A stretch of 64,000 bases of DNA, taken from Ampelomyces quisqualis. Its lineage: Eukaryota > Ascomycota > Dothideomycetes > Pleosporales > Phaeosphaeriaceae. The position numbers and the translations under genes are program-made. Where the stretch lies: the NCBI GenBank assembly GCA_018398575.1, contig JAGTXZ010000010.1, positions 806,001-870,000 on the forward strand, in the 5' to 3' direction. A model generated the notes under the pieces. The model was not told the origin of the DNA and searched no databases. It saw only the letters and a program-made list of their open reading frames with translations. Positions 12,602 to 25,229 of the stretch are shown in pieces; position 1 is the stretch's first letter; each line of letters starts with the position of its first letter.

Positions 12602-12883
12602 TGTAAAGATACTATAGTGTAGAGCTATTAGTTGCGCAGTAATGCGCCTGCGCTACTATAACACTACTCTAGCTGTTATACGCGTAAAATACGCATAGCT
12701 GCTCTGGCGTCTTAATAGCGCTACACTAGCGTAGACCTAGTATATTCTAGTTATAAGAACACGCGTCTAGTTATAGCTATAAAAGAATAGTTCTACACTA
12801 AAGCTATAGAACAAGAATTAACTTACTTCTATCTATACTGCTATTATTATCTTGTAACTTTGCTACTATACAAACCTCTTACA
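12602..12883 (+). repeat. 3' LTR of gypsy A
   Basis: 282 bp, TGTAAAGATAC start and CTTACA end, followed by the second GATAG target copy. Confidence 0.9.
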
Positions 12884-12888
12884 GATAG

Positions 12889-13448
12889 CCTTCTATCTTT
12901 AATTAACTTAAGTAATAGAGGCTGTTAACTACTTAGCTTTGTATTTAAGTAAAACTAACGTAATAAAAAGGTATAATAACTTACTAAATTACTTACTATT
13001 AAAATGCTTTACTGCCTAAGCCTTAAGCTTATACTTAAGTTTCTTAGCTTATTACCTTAAAGACAATGCCTTATACCTATTACCTTTCTTAACTTTCTTC
13101 TTAAGCTAGTATTTAGCTAACTAGTCTAAGGACTTAGTCTTTGTAATAGTAGCTAGCTTCCTAGATTATATAGCGCTGCTGCTAAGATACCTACTAGAGT
13201 TAACTTAGAAATTTGTTAGTTAGCCTTACTTTAGAGTATTACTACTATAAGATTTAAAGACATAGCTAATCTTATTATCTCTAGAAGTAAAACTCTAGAC
13301 AAATTAGTATAATTTATAGTAAAGTTCTAAGAATATTACTATTATAAGCTAGGCCTACTCCTCTTCCTTAAAATTTAGTAGAATCCTAATAGAAATAGGT
13401 AGCAGAAAGCTCTTAGGCTTATTAATAACTTTAATTTCCTTAGACTTA
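12889..13448 (-). other. RIP-degraded host sequence between gypsy A and B
   Basis: A minus-strand coding-like frame, rich in Lys and Gln, that reads on into 4501-5054 when gypsy A is removed, and comes from beyond 20566 when gypsy B is removed. No family recognised. It ends at the ACTTA target site of gypsy B. Confidence 0.45.
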
Positions 13449-13748
13449 TATAACAACGCAGGTAGGTACAGCTATTAGGATTAAATTAGATACGTATTAG
13501 AGGCATATAGGAGTGCGTGTTGTATCAGAGATTCTGGATTAGCTATATACCTATAGGTCTTGTACAGAAGGACAAGAGAAACTTGTTCTCTATCTAATGC
13601 TATAGGCTTATATTTATAGTAGGCGTAGAAGCTAAGTTAGAGCGCTGTTAGAGCGCTATTAGTCCTAATCTGCTAGCCCTCTATATAATCTGTTACTAAG
13701 CCTTTATAAGGTATTAGATGTAATATATATTTGCATGTGCTTGTTACA
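13449..13748 (-). repeat. LTR of gypsy B (3' in coding sense)
   Basis: 300 bp; plus strand starts TATAACAACGCAGG (TGTAACAACG in intact copies) and ends CTTGTTACA. Confidence 0.9.
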
Positions 13749-14070
13749 TTACCTCTCTTCTTAAAATTAATAGTCTCTATTAATTAGGTCTGTATTAGTG
13801 CGCTTTTAGATACCTTCTAAAATTTTCTAAAGTCTTATTTACCTTAACTTTAAATTTCTAATAACGCGTTGTAGCTATTTGTTATTGTTTTGCTTAGCGC
13901 AGTAGCGCGTTTATTCTCTTAACTTTACCTAGAGTTTTTAGAGCATATATACAAGGCTAGCCCTTAGTATACTACTTCTTTACACTCTCTTCCTATATGT
14001 TTGTATACCTACAGCTATCTAACTGCTCTTCTAATTTAATTACTAGCTAACTATTTTGCAGATACACACA

Positions 14071-14775
14071 ATGCCTATTCCTGTTCCTTCTAAGGCTTAT
14101 CTTTAAGCCTATTAGGTTGTTTACCTACAGGCTGCAAGGGCTTTTACTTGCAGCTAGTTTAATATTAAGTTTAGATTCTATTTAAACATCTCTAAGAAGT
14201 GTGTATACTATACGCTCTTAAATAAAAAGTATTGCTTAGTTTTTTTATATGCAGGCTAGAGGTATAATAGCCTCTCTAAGGCTTTTAACTGCAAGTTTAC
14301 TGCCCTAGGTAGAGACAAGTCTAACAAGGTTATGTTAGAGCAAGAGGTTGCTATTAAAAACGCAGCGTTTTAGTTAGCTACTATAGTATAAGTATGCACT
14401 ACACAAGTAGCTAACCTAAACAACACTAACTTGTTAGTTAGCGCTTATTACTAGAGAGAGGAGCTAGCTAAGGAGGTTAGAAGGATAGCTAAGAAGGTTA
14501 GGGCGCTTAAGAGAAGCACAGCTAGGTTAACTAGTATAGTTACTTAGCTAGTAGATATTATAATAGTATTAAGGGCTAAATAGTTAGTAGAGCAGAAGAA
14601 GGCGCAAAAGGCAGCGCAGGAGGCTAGTACTTGTAGCAAGTAGGGCTAGAACAGAAGACAACTAGGTAGTGCGTTAGTGTCTACACCTAGAGATTTAAAC
14701 AATTAAGAACGTTCTACTAGTAGTAGTAACAGTTTACTATTAGATCTAATAGAAGAGTAAGACTCTTACTGTTAA
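14071..14775 (+). pseudogene. Antisense accessory ORF of gypsy B
   Basis: An ATG at 14071 opens a 705-nt frame (235 codons) antisense to pol, ending at a TAA shared in position with the copies in C and D. Internal stops are of the RIP type (CAA/CAG/TGG to TAA/TAG). The reading begins M-P-I-P-V-P and has K-K-C-V-Y-Y-x6-C near codon 44 (C-x2-C-x6-C in the sister copies), then a basic helical region and a Ser-rich tail. A TATA-like site lies at about 13944-13954, some 127 bp upstream. The 33-nt length difference from C and D is a multiple of three. Function unknown; half of a Zn2Cys6-like motif is only a resemblance. Confidence 0.65.
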
Positions 14776-14849
14776 TAGCTGTTACTTACTAGTGTAGTAG
14801 TTATAATATTAAGTTTAATTTCCCTAATATAATTGTCTTGCAATGCTGT

Positions 14850-17800
14850 AAGATCTTTAACTTCTTTTTCTTATGCTATAATTTACTTAGCTAACGCTTA
14901 TAAAGGTCTTAGCTGTTTTAGATAGCGTTTGTAAAACGTTTGCAATATATATAAAGTGCCTATAAAGTTTAAGGCATTATACTAGGTAGGGTTAGAATTA
15001 TAGCCTACCTATTTTACGCAATACTTTAGGATAGAGCAGTATAGCTTACTAGCTAGAATCTCTTCTACTTCTTACTCTTTAACGCCTTAAATTAGGATAC
15101 TAGATAGGTTTAGGCTTAGCTAACTAGGCAGGGGGTTGTTAGAGTCCTTGCAGAAGATGTCTAGAGCAAACACGTTATAGATCTTAGAACCTTTAAGTAG
15201 CTTTAGTTAGAATAAATAGCTAACTTGTTCTAGAACTTAAAAGGGGCCTTTCTACAATTTAGTAAGTTTGCAGCTTAAGCGGGTAACAGATAGGTTTTAG
15301 GTTAAGAGGTAAACCTTGTTACCTACTACCTAATTAACAAGTTAATAATTTTTGTTTACTTTAGTAGCTATCTATTACTGCGCTTTCTCTATATTGTTTT
15401 TAGCTATGCGCTAGGCTTTATGCATGCAAGTAGCTAAGGTTAAGGCATTTTTAACGTTTATATCTTTGTATTTTAAGAAGGGTAATACCTAATTCTAGCT
15501 CTGTTATAGTTTAGATCTAAATAGAAGCTAGTATAGCGCTATACTAATTGCGGAGTGTAGCAGCGTAGCTTAGGCTTAATTAATTATTAGCATAAGGTTA
15601 CTCTAGTTGTTCTAGTAATAGAATACAAAGGGCCTTAATTGTTAATTAATATACTTGTTTATAATCTTAGTTTGTCTATTAGTTTGTTTATAGTAGGCTG
15701 TAGAAAGCTTAAGTTGCACGCCTAGAATCTTACAGAACTTAGACTAGAATTAGGACACCAACTAGAGTCTACAGTTAGATACTATACTTTTAGGCGTATA
15801 GCTAAATTAGTATACTTATTAGATAAACAAGTAAGCTATTTCTTAAGCATTAATTGTTTTGTAGCAAGAAATAGAAACAGCTTACTTAGATAGACAATTA
15901 ATAACTACTATAATCTAATTATAGCTATAATAGTCTTTTAGAAAAGTCTTGAAATCTATACACAGATGCTGCATAGGCTAATTAGGAATTAGTAACAGAT
16001 AAAGAAAACCTTAGGATTAGAGCTGTCTTAGATAGAATCTTTAACAGGTAACGCAGTTTTGTATATAGCGTTTGCATATAGCTTCTATACCTTTCTAATA
16101 ATATTACTAAGCTAGAAGCTAATACGTCTTTATAGCGCTTAGGTAGGCAGTAGATACCTAATTGTAAGCCTCTTTAATTAGTTAGGTATATAAGAGGAAA
16201 TCCTTAAGTACACAAAGGCGTAAGTAATAAAGTAGTAGTCTTTCTTAGACATAATACAGCTATAGCAGTATAAGGCGTTCTTTTTTAAAAGAGTAGTGAT
16301 TCTTTACTAGTAGGGCTTTAATTAGTTCTAAAGAGTTAATATTTAAGAGGGCACTAATAGAGCAAACTAAAATAGCTAATACATTAATCTCTAGCTAATT
16401 ACAAATGTAGTTCTAAGCTAGTTTAGAGTTAACCTAGGGGTTTAGGCGTTTAGGTCCTAGAAGTACACAAGATCTGTTGTCTTGTTAGGTAGCCTTAACC
16501 TTGCTAACGTTCTGTTCTTTTTAGCTTAAGATATTAGCTTACTTGTTAAGCTTACTAGGCGTGTACTTAATACAGAAATTAAAAGGTACAATAATCTCTG
16601 CCTATTGTACTTAACATGTATTAAGAACTTTAGTAGTTATAAAGTATTCTAAGAAGCAGTAATCTAAATACACCTAGATTTAGCTTTGTATAGAGGTAAG
16701 TTTAGCTCTCTACTTCTTAAACACTTTTAGAATAGCAAAAAGTTTTTTGTTATATATTTCTTAATTAAGCTTAGCCCTAGATAGAGCGTAACTATAGAAC
16801 GCTATAGGATACTACTTGTTATTAGAGTACTTCTAAGAGAGTACTCTTGCTATTACTCTATCTAACGCGTTAGTTTCTAATTTTGTGTTATACTTAGGAT
16901 AAAAATAAGATAGCGTAGGAATTGCTAGAAGTAAGGCTTTAATCTAATTAAAAGCCTGTTAGTAGTCTATAGTCTATTCAAATAGTATAGCAGGACTTTA
17001 AAGCTTTATAATTAGTTTAGCTATATAGAAGAAATTCTTAATAAATTGTTAATAGAAACTAGCAAACCTAAAAAATAACTTAACGCTAGTAATTGTAGTA
17101 GGTTTAGCCTAGTTTTAGAGTACTTCTACCTTGTTAGGGTTAACTTTAGTGCTCTAGTTTGTTAAAACGTAACTTGAATACCTTGTGCAGGTTATATAGA
17201 ATTTACTCTTCTAGATGTCTACTTAGAGTCCTGCAGTACGTAGGCGCTCTAGGACCTTTTAGACGTGTTTCTAATATACGTTTATATCCTCTAAGTAAAT
17301 TAGGATGTTATTAAGGTACGTAATACAAAAATTGTTAAGATAATTAATTAGTATATTGTTTATATAGCGCTAATACGTTGCTAGTCTATTACATAAGCCA
17401 AAAAGGAGTACCTTACACTTGTAAGTACTGTAATAGGTCTAGAAAGTAGTATACTCTTTAGAATTAGAACCTATACAAATTTTGTTAAAGGCGGCCCTAA
17501 TATTAAACTTAGTAAAGATCTTAGCTTTAGAGAGACGTAATAGCAGCCTATTAATGCAAAAGATTAGATAGATGTCCTTGCGCGTAAGAGCGTTAATCTT
17601 CTAGTAGTCTACACAGATGCGTATATCTCTATTTAGTTTATATACACAAAGGATAAGTAAAGCAAAAGAACTTTAGCTAGCCTTAATAAAACCTTTCTAA
17701 AGGTGTTCCTAGACGTAGGCCTTAGTAGCTTTAAGCTCCTTCTAATTTTGCTTATAAAGAGGACTAAACGCATTTAGTAATAGTTCTTTAAAGATAATCT

Positions 17801-20200
17801 TATAATTGTACAGATAATAAGAAGGCAATTAATTAGCTACTGTCTTGCCAAATACATCCTAATACTAAGAGTAGCAGGTAGGTAATTACTTATCTAATTA
17901 GCATTAATTGTCTGCGTTGTCCTTAGAGGCAAGAATCTTGTTAATTTTATAAAGACTTGTTGTAAAAGACTTGTTCTATAGCTTCTTTATAATAAAGTAG
18001 AATGCATTAGCAGAAATAAGGGCTATGCAAGTAGTTAGAAGGGATTTAGACTCTAAGCGGAGTTGCTTAGTTAGGGTATAAGAAATCTCTAAGAATTTTT
18101 AGGCTAATAAGAGCTTTAAGCATCTCTTAAGACAATAAATAGAAGGAAGAGAATAACAGTAAGAACTGTTTTAGATACAATAGTCTTCTTTCTCCTATAG
18201 AGCGTTGCGTTACTGTACATTAAGATAGATAGTAGCTGGCACTATAGCTTAATATAAAATAGTAAGAATAGAGGGTAAAGAATTGTATAAACAGGAGTAC
18301 TTAGATAGCTAAATAAACTGTAACCTATCTGTGTCTAATTGAATCTTAAATTGTCTTAACTATAAGAGGCTAAGTATACAATCCTAAGACCTAAGATTAA
18401 GAATTAGGAATAGACAGTTTAAAATCTTTTAGCTATTAATATTTAAGTGTAGTTAAATATATTAAGTAACTAAAGAAGTAATCTAATTCTTAAAGCTACG
18501 CACCTAAACTTATAAGGGGAGCTTCTAAATAAGTTAATGTAAAGCTTTAGAAATAGATAAAACAATTTGTAAATTTAAAAATAGAAAACTTTAAGCACTA
18601 GTGTTAACAAGAGTGTTAAGGCGTAAACTAATACCTTAGTTGTAAAGAAGCGCAGGTATAAGAAAATAAAGACTGTAAAACAAATAAGAAAGGTTAAGGT
18701 AAAATAGATTATAATAGCTTAGGCTTAGAAAGAAGTATCTTCTTAGGCGCTTCTATTTCTTGTATAATACACCTCTTAGTTAGGTTACTCTTAAGCATCT
18801 TTAAACTTATCTACTTCTATAGCTTTAATCTAACGCACATAAGGTTTTATACAGTTACTAGAGTAGTGTTCTAGCTTACTATAATTGTAATAACTACTAA
18901 GAGTCTTTTGTTATTCTAGCTTAAGAGTCTTTATAGAAAGGCGTACTATAGTAGATTAATAGGCTAGCGCAGAATATATTAGGGCGCTAAAGGTAGTAGT
19001 CTAATTTAGCTCTAAATTAGTTTACAGAGCCTACCTAATTAGGAATTTAGTAGCAGCTAGTAACATACTTAGGTTAGAATTGTTCTTTTACTCTATATTG
19101 TAGGCAGTAAGGTGTTTTACTATCTAATTAAATAAGTTCTTCTATTAGTGCCTAAATCCTAGGTTAGGGGCTTATAGTCTTAGTGTAATTTTTGTCTACA
19201 AGTAGTAAAACTACTCTAAAGAAGGTACTTGTCCCTTAACTACAGAACTTAAAAACCTAGCTTTAAACAAGAGAAACGTTTCTTCTTTAGTTATCTGCAT
19301 TTAATTAAAGGCTGCATAGCTTTTAGCTACCTTGTTACCTGTAATAAAGTAAGACTTAAGTAGCTTAATTATTTGCTTAGCGTTCTAGAATTACTCTTAA
19401 TTAGTATCTAATAAATATTATAGCTTAAGATAGCCCTTAGCTAATTCTGTAGTATAGCTCTATACTAAGGCTATGCGTTATTTTTTAGTCTAATAGTAAT
19501 CTAAGTTAATTTTAAGTTAATTTTAATTAGAGGCCTACTACTAGTAGAAGGTAGGATCTTTTCTATTACTAAGATTATTTATATTAGGCGTTTTCTTAGA
19601 TTGTTAAAGTTAGTAAGAGCCTTTATAGTAATGTAAGTACTTAGGTATAAAGCTGTTAGATAAACAGTAGGGTGCAAAGAGGTTCTAGAAGGTTTTAGTA
19701 GTAGGTAGAGGCTTGTCTAGTCCTATTAACTAAGTTAGTTCTTTTTTAAAAGAATTAATCTCTGCTAACGCTTGTTTTAGTTCTTGTTGTAATTAATTAA
19801 CTTCTATTTAGGCAAAGGTAGAATTAGGTAAAAGTATAGGTCTAGCTCTAGGCTAAGAGAGTTCTTTAGTGTCTGTCTTTTTTACTTTAGCACTCTGTTA
19901 CTAGGTTGTTATAGTTAATATAGAGTTATCTTAGAAGAAGGCTCTTAGGGTTAGTTTTTTAGGAGAAGTTATTAGCGTTGCCTCTAATACTCCTAAGTTA
20001 TTAATAGTCTCTAAGTTTCTATTATAGCGCTAAACGCAACTTTTACTAAAGTAATCCTAACTGTATGTTAATAGGAAGATCTAAACCTAAAAGCTTTAGC
20101 TGTTAAGAAATCTAAGGGATTCTAACTGTGTTTAATAGATTTAAGGTTACAAACAGATCTAATTTATATAGAGTTCTAGACGTTTTAACGTAATCTTTTT
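14850..20200 (-). pseudogene. gag-pol of gypsy B, RIP-inactivated
   Basis: Minus-strand frame with many stops. From high to low coordinates: gag; a zinc knuckle near 18900-18860 with Cys changed to Tyr; reverse transcriptase with the L-D-D active site changed to L-N-N at 17307-17318; RNase H (a S-Y-A-L-S-R-A block near 16750 and a K-Y-T-P-S-K-L-N-K block near 16560); integrase; and a chromodomain-like end near 15050-14930 with V-K-(W)-V-G-Y-N. The layout is that of a fungal Ty3/gypsy element. Confidence 0.88.
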
Positions 20201-20260
20201 AAAAGTAAATTGCAATATTATCTAAATACTATTACTAGCAGGACAAAGTTTTTCTTGTAA

Positions 20261-20560
20261 TATAACAACGCTAGTAGGTACAGCTATTAGAATTAAATTA
20301 GATACGTATTAGAGGCATATAGGAGTGCGTATTGTATCAGAGATTCTAGATTAGCTATATACCTATAGGTCTTGTATAGAAAGACAAGAGAAAATTGTCC
20401 TCTATCTAATGCTATAGGCTTATATTTATAGTAGGCGTAGGAGCTAAGTTAGAGCGCTGTTAGAGTGCTATTAGTTCTAATCTGCTAGCTCTTTACATAA
20501 TCTGTTACTAAGCCTTTATAAAGTATTAGATATAACATGTGTTTACATGTGCTTGTTACA
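20261..20560 (-). repeat. LTR of gypsy B (5' in coding sense)
   Basis: 300 bp, TATAACAACG to CTTGTTACA on the plus strand, followed by ACTTA. Confidence 0.9.
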
Positions 20561-20565
20561 ACTTA

Positions 20566-22383
20566 ATAGATTCTATAGTGCTAAGTGTAATAAAGTAATA
20601 TAATAAAGCGTGTTACTATTACAGGTATATAGCTTTAGTATTTTATTTTAGTAGCCTATAACTAATAATATAGTAAGTTAGTCTGTATACACGCAGGCTA
20701 CTAGCGTGCTTTCTACTTACTACCTGCGCTTACTATCTTTTAGCCTATTTTACATAAAAAACTAATAAGTCTATAGAAATCTACTCTTTAATTTTAATAT
20801 ATAGCTAGAACAAAAGCTAGCGCAATTTTAGGTAGGCCTGTAAGTTAACATAGTTTTTTATTACATTCTAGTCTTCTAGTAGTGCTACTAGTTTTAAATT
20901 AGCTCTTACAGAGATTTTACGCTAAGATCTAATTTCCTGCACTAAGCCTACTTACTACTTATTTACTAGGCACTAAAACAACCTAAATTATTATAATATT
21001 AAATCTATAACTCTATGATACTACTACTATAGCTCTAAGAAAATGTAAATCTAAAGTTAATAACGCTATTACTAGAGGCACTATAGTTGCTAAAGATCTA
21101 GCTAGGAAGGCTGCTAGGAAATTTGCTAAAAAAAGCCTAGCTTTAATAACTTTAAAAAGTAGCTTCTAAAAAAAAAGCACCTTAAGCTAGGTAGTAGGTT
21201 ATTACAATTCTTTATTACACTTATTTACTTACTGCCTAAAGCTATATTACTTAGAGAGATCTACTAATACTAGAGGTCTACTAAGCTTCTTATCTACAAG
21301 CTACTTTTTAGTAACTTTTACGCAAAATAGCTTAAGACTGCGTCTAAACTACTAGTAGTAATATTTGCTTCTAAAAATTAGCTATTAAGGTAGCTTAAGA
21401 GGCTGCTAAGGCTTATATAGTTAGTTTTTTTAAAGGTTTATTTTCTTTACCTTTTTTTTAACAAAATTCTAACTTAATATAGATACAAATATAAATGTAA
21501 TTTACGCAAAAAGAGTTACTATATAGGCAAAGAATGTTAGTCTTGCACTAAAGTACTATTAGAAGTTTAGCTCTTATTAAGCAATTGTGTAGTAGATCTA
21601 GAATCCTTTATATTTATGTATATTAAAAATAAAAATCTAATTTCTTCTTTTCTATAATAAAAATCTGTAATTACTATGCTATTTTTAATATCCTAAGTAT
21701 AGTTTTGCCTCTATAAAATTTTGCATATATTTAGAAACCTAATTTTATAAAATTAGTAGATATATACTTCTAATTTTATTTAATTGCGTAAAACTTATGC
21801 AACCTAACTCTAACCTATAAATAATTACCTCTAACCTAACCTCTATCTACTTTTAGTGTAGATTATATAGGTAGAGGTTAGGTTAGGTATAGAGTCTTAC
21901 GTAAAGGTACTCTACTCTAACCTAACCTCTACCTATTTACTACTATATATTACGCTATACTAGCGTTAAGCTTTTAATCTTTATTTTCTTTATATCTATA
22001 TTTATTAGGATATAGTTTATAGATACTAGAAAGTAAAGGTAATTGTTAAATCTTTAAGCTAAAAAGCTAAAGAATCTAATTAAAAGGTAATAGATAGCCT
22101 TATCTTAAAGTCTTATTACTTCTAGATTCTTTTACTTTTAAAAACTAGAGTTTTTTTAACTTTTAGGCTATACCTAGGTAGTACTACTAAGTTAAGTTAA
22201 TAGTATTAAGCTAGTAAAAATATATTATATTTAACTATAAATACAAGTAAGTCTATTTTATTAAAATATACTAAAAGCTATTTAAGAGTTTAAAAAAGGT
22301 ATTTACTTATAACTAGCTACTTCTATTAGTATACTTTTACTTCTAAGTCTTAGATTTAGGCTAATTCTTAAGTACTTAGTACT
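20566..22383. other. RIP-degraded sequence, no gene recognised
   Basis: AT-rich sequence between gypsy B and copia E. The first part continues the minus-strand frame of 12889-13448. Near 21040-21160 the plus strand has a short Ala/Lys-rich coding-like stretch. No family could be assigned. An inverted-repeat block lies at 21826-21945. Confidence 0.5.
21826..21945. repeat. CTAACCTAACCTCTACC inverted/direct repeat block
   Basis: Three related arms: CTAACCTAACCTCTATCTAC near 21832, its inverse near 21863-21885 (GTAGAGGTTAGGTTAGG), and a direct copy near 21919-21940. The first two form a hairpin with arms of about 20 bp and one or two mismatches. Confidence 0.6.
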
Positions 22384-22388
22384 ATTAC

Positions 22389-22606
22389 TGTAACAGAGTA
22401 TGTAAATCAGCGGATTACAGGATTGTTACGTGTGATAACCAAGCATGTCACTAATAAGATAGAATCTATTTAGGACCAGACTAACTTATTAAGCTGTTTC
22501 TTAGCTTAGTATATTTAATCTAATCTATCCTTACATAGTATAGAAGAAGTAAAAGAAGCTTTTTTACTTATAACAATTTAATCTATAGTATTGCTTAGCT
22601 TCTACA
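22389..22606 (+). repeat. 5' LTR of copia E
   Basis: 218 bp, TGTAACAGAGTATG start, CTTCTACA end. Less RIP-mutated than the other LTR. Confidence 0.9.
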
Positions 22607-22649
22607 GTTATAAGCCCTGCGTTATAAGACTGCAGTGTTAATTCCTCCT

Positions 22650-24809
22650 GCGCACCTTATATTGCTAAGGTACTACCTAGATTAACAATTACTCTAATAC
22701 TTCTTAAAACTCTTTACAAATACTCTTTACTTAATTAGCTAGTTATTAATTATAGACTCCTATTCTAACAATAAGAGTAGCCTAGACGTTCTCTTAACTA
22801 GCTAGTTAGACTAGCTATACTAGTTTGCCTAACTCTAGCTTTATGCTCGCAACAAGGGAGTCTAGGATTAGATTAACCTAGACAGCAACACAGTGCTCCT
22901 AATTAACAACTAGGAACCTAAATATCTAGAGCTTCTAGCCGCTCTAAGTTAACTAGTCTTAGCTTTACTGCCTAGAGCTACTAATCTAGACACGCAGATC
23001 TGTAATAAAGCTTTTAATTAATATAATCTAAAGCTAGTTGCCTACAAACTTGCCTCTAGCAGTTACAAAGAGGACGTTTGCTAATACAAAGTTAATACGT
23101 TAAAATAGACTAGGTAAGTAGCTAAACTTAGTAACGTCTAAGAATAGATTAGTTAAACTATAGCTAAGGATCTTATAGTACTTGCGGCAATTAAGATGCT
23201 TAACTCTTTAGAAACAACGCCCTAAGCCTTAATTAGGATTCTTAAGTATAATCTAGCTCTAACAGACAACAATACTATGCACCTAGTTAGGCAGCAGTAT
23301 TAAGCTTATCTAGAAAAGGCTAGGCACAGCAGGATTACTTTAGATAAATAGTTTAACAAATAGCAAGTAATCTACAGCAAGGCTTAAGCGTTCCAAGTTA
23401 CAGAGGTAGAGAGACAGCTTGCTCTTACTAACTTCCTTAACGCTCTATCTGTTAAGATTGCCCTAGATTAGGCTTAATTAATGCGTTGGGATATTATTAA
23501 AGACGCAGCCCTTAGTCAGCCTGTTATAACTATGTATAATCTAGCTAAGATCTTTACTCTAATACTTTAAAAGCAAGCAGTCTTAGTTACTAAAGGAAAA
23601 TCCTATTTAGCCTTTGCTACTCTTAGGAACATTAAAAACTTAGAAAACTCTAATCTAAGAAATAAAGGCAAAGACAATTCTAAGCTAAAATCTTGCTCTT
23701 GCAAAAACAATAAGAAGCATAAATAGGACCTAATAGATTGTCTTTAACTAAAGACTGCAATTACTAGATTAGCTCTACTAGAAAAAGTACTAATTAAGAT
23801 CTCTAATTTTAACTAAAAGAAGGTTCTTAAGCAGCTTAATACCTCTAAGTAGGCCTTACTTAATAACAAGATTAAGAAGGCTAGTTAGACGCTACCTATT
23901 GTAGCTAACTAGTTAACTTCTAGGACTAAGGCAGTAACATACCTAGGAGATGTTATAGCAGCATTAATTAACTTAACTACTCTTAATTAGGAACCTAATG
24001 TTACTAATCTAGACTTTAGAGTGTATATAACTACGTTTAGAACCTATCTACTTTTAAGAAGTACTGTTTATAATAGAGCTAGTGCAGTGCACCTTGTTAA
24101 TAATTAGTTACTCCTTATTTTAAGAACGTATAGTTCTACCTACTCTAAAGAAAGGGTTAAGGCTAGAATACAGTTACTTCCTGTAACTAGGTATAGCAAT
24201 TAAGTAATTAAGAATGTTCTATATAGTCTAGAAGGCCTATACACAAGAGACCTAAAGCTTAAAAAGGTTAAAGTTGTTAATAGCTTTTATGTAAACATTA
24301 TATCTATAGCACTGCTTAAGCAGGCAGGTATATAGCATAGTAGATTAGACAGCACTCTTTAGTTTAGATTATACAAGTAGAACGTTATTGTACACAAGCT
24401 CTACAAGGCTTACAACCTCTTGTTTATTAAATACAACTAGGTTACACGCTACGTTCTATAACTACTAATCCTGTACACCTTATATTAATCTAACATTAAT
24501 TACTTAAGAGATAATAACAAGGATCTATAGCACAAAGGATTAGGCTACCTAGGCTAGTAAGCACTCTAGTCTCTTGCCTAGTTAGCCTAAAACGTTAAGT
24601 TAAATAAGACTAAAAGGATTAATTGTTAGAACTGCTTAGTTACCTATACAGCTTAAGTAGTCTTACAGCAGCTAAGAGAAAGATTACTACAACTATTCTA
24701 TTAAGTCTCTTAGGATCTATTTAATATGCTAACTAGAATGCTTTATAAAGAATAGTCCTTAATTATTAAAGAAGACTACTTAGGCAAGCTTTTTAACCAC
24801 AACCTTTAC
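22650..24809 (+). pseudogene. Copia E gag, protease and integrase start
   Basis: Plus-strand frame with RIP-type stops. A gag-like part is followed by a protease-like segment near 24075 (Y-N-x-A-S-A), and by the pre-integrase zinc region near 24525-24640, with H-K-G-L-G-Y-L-G and C-x2-C. It stops at the insertion point of gypsy D and goes on at 38656. Confidence 0.75.
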
Positions 24810-24875
24810 TGTAACAACGCAGGTAGGTACAGCTATTAGGATCGAATTAGATACGTATTAGAGGCATATAGGAGT
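24810..24875 (-). repeat. First part of the split LTR of gypsy D
   Basis: Begins TGTAACAACGCAGG and breaks off after GGAGT (24871-24875), which is repeated at 31569-31573 where the LTR resumes. Confidence 0.88.
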
Positions 24876-25174
24876 TGTAACAAGCGTATACAAATATATG
24901 TTATATCCAATACCTTATAAAGGCTTAGTAACAGATTATGTAGGGAGCTAGCAGATTAGGACCAAAAGCGCTCTAACAGCGCTCTAACTCAGCTGCTACG
25001 CCTACTATAAATATAAGCCTATAGTATAGATAGAGAACAAGTTTCTCTTGTCCTTCTGTACAAGACCTATAAGTGTATAGCCAATTTAGAATCTCTAATA
25101 CAACACGCACTCCTATATGCCTCTAATACGTATCTAATTTAATTCTAATAGTTGTACCTACCTGTGTTGTTACA
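24876..25174 (+). repeat. 5' LTR of gypsy C
   Basis: 299 bp, TGTAACAAGCG start, GTTGTTACA end; reverse complement of the B/D LTR type. Confidence 0.9.
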
Positions 25175-25229
25175 TTACAAGAGAAACTTTGTCTTGCTAG
25201 TAATAGCATTTAGATAATATTGCTATTTA

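Larger units (their letters stand above)
5060..12883 (+). mobile_element. Ty3/gypsy chromodomain retrotransposon A
   Basis: Complete LTR element. Two LTRs of 282 bp (5060-5341 and 12602-12883) match apart from RIP-type differences, and a perfect 5-bp target duplication GATAG flanks it (5055-5059, 12884-12888). Internal order on the plus strand is gag with zinc knuckle, reverse transcriptase, RNase H, integrase, chromodomain; this order is Ty3/gypsy, chromovirus type. A purine-rich tract stands just before the 3' LTR (about 12583-12598). The TIR element at 9878-10731 was inserted between integrase and chromodomain. Without it the element is about 6.97 kb. All frames are broken by stops of RIP type. 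Confidence 0.92.
13449..20560 (-). mobile_element. Ty3/gypsy retrotransposon B
   Basis: Complete element with two 300-bp LTRs (13449-13748, 20261-20560) and a perfect target duplication ACTTA (13444-13448, 20561-20565). Its gag-pol reads on the minus strand. The LTR family is shared with elements C and D. An antisense frame is found between pol and the LTR at the 13.7-kb side. All coding frames are RIP-mutated. Confidence 0.92.

Noticed and set aside
21826..21945. Telomere repeat array
   Set aside because: The unit is CTAACCTAACCTCTACC-like, arranged as inverted arms, not a tandem TTAGGG array.
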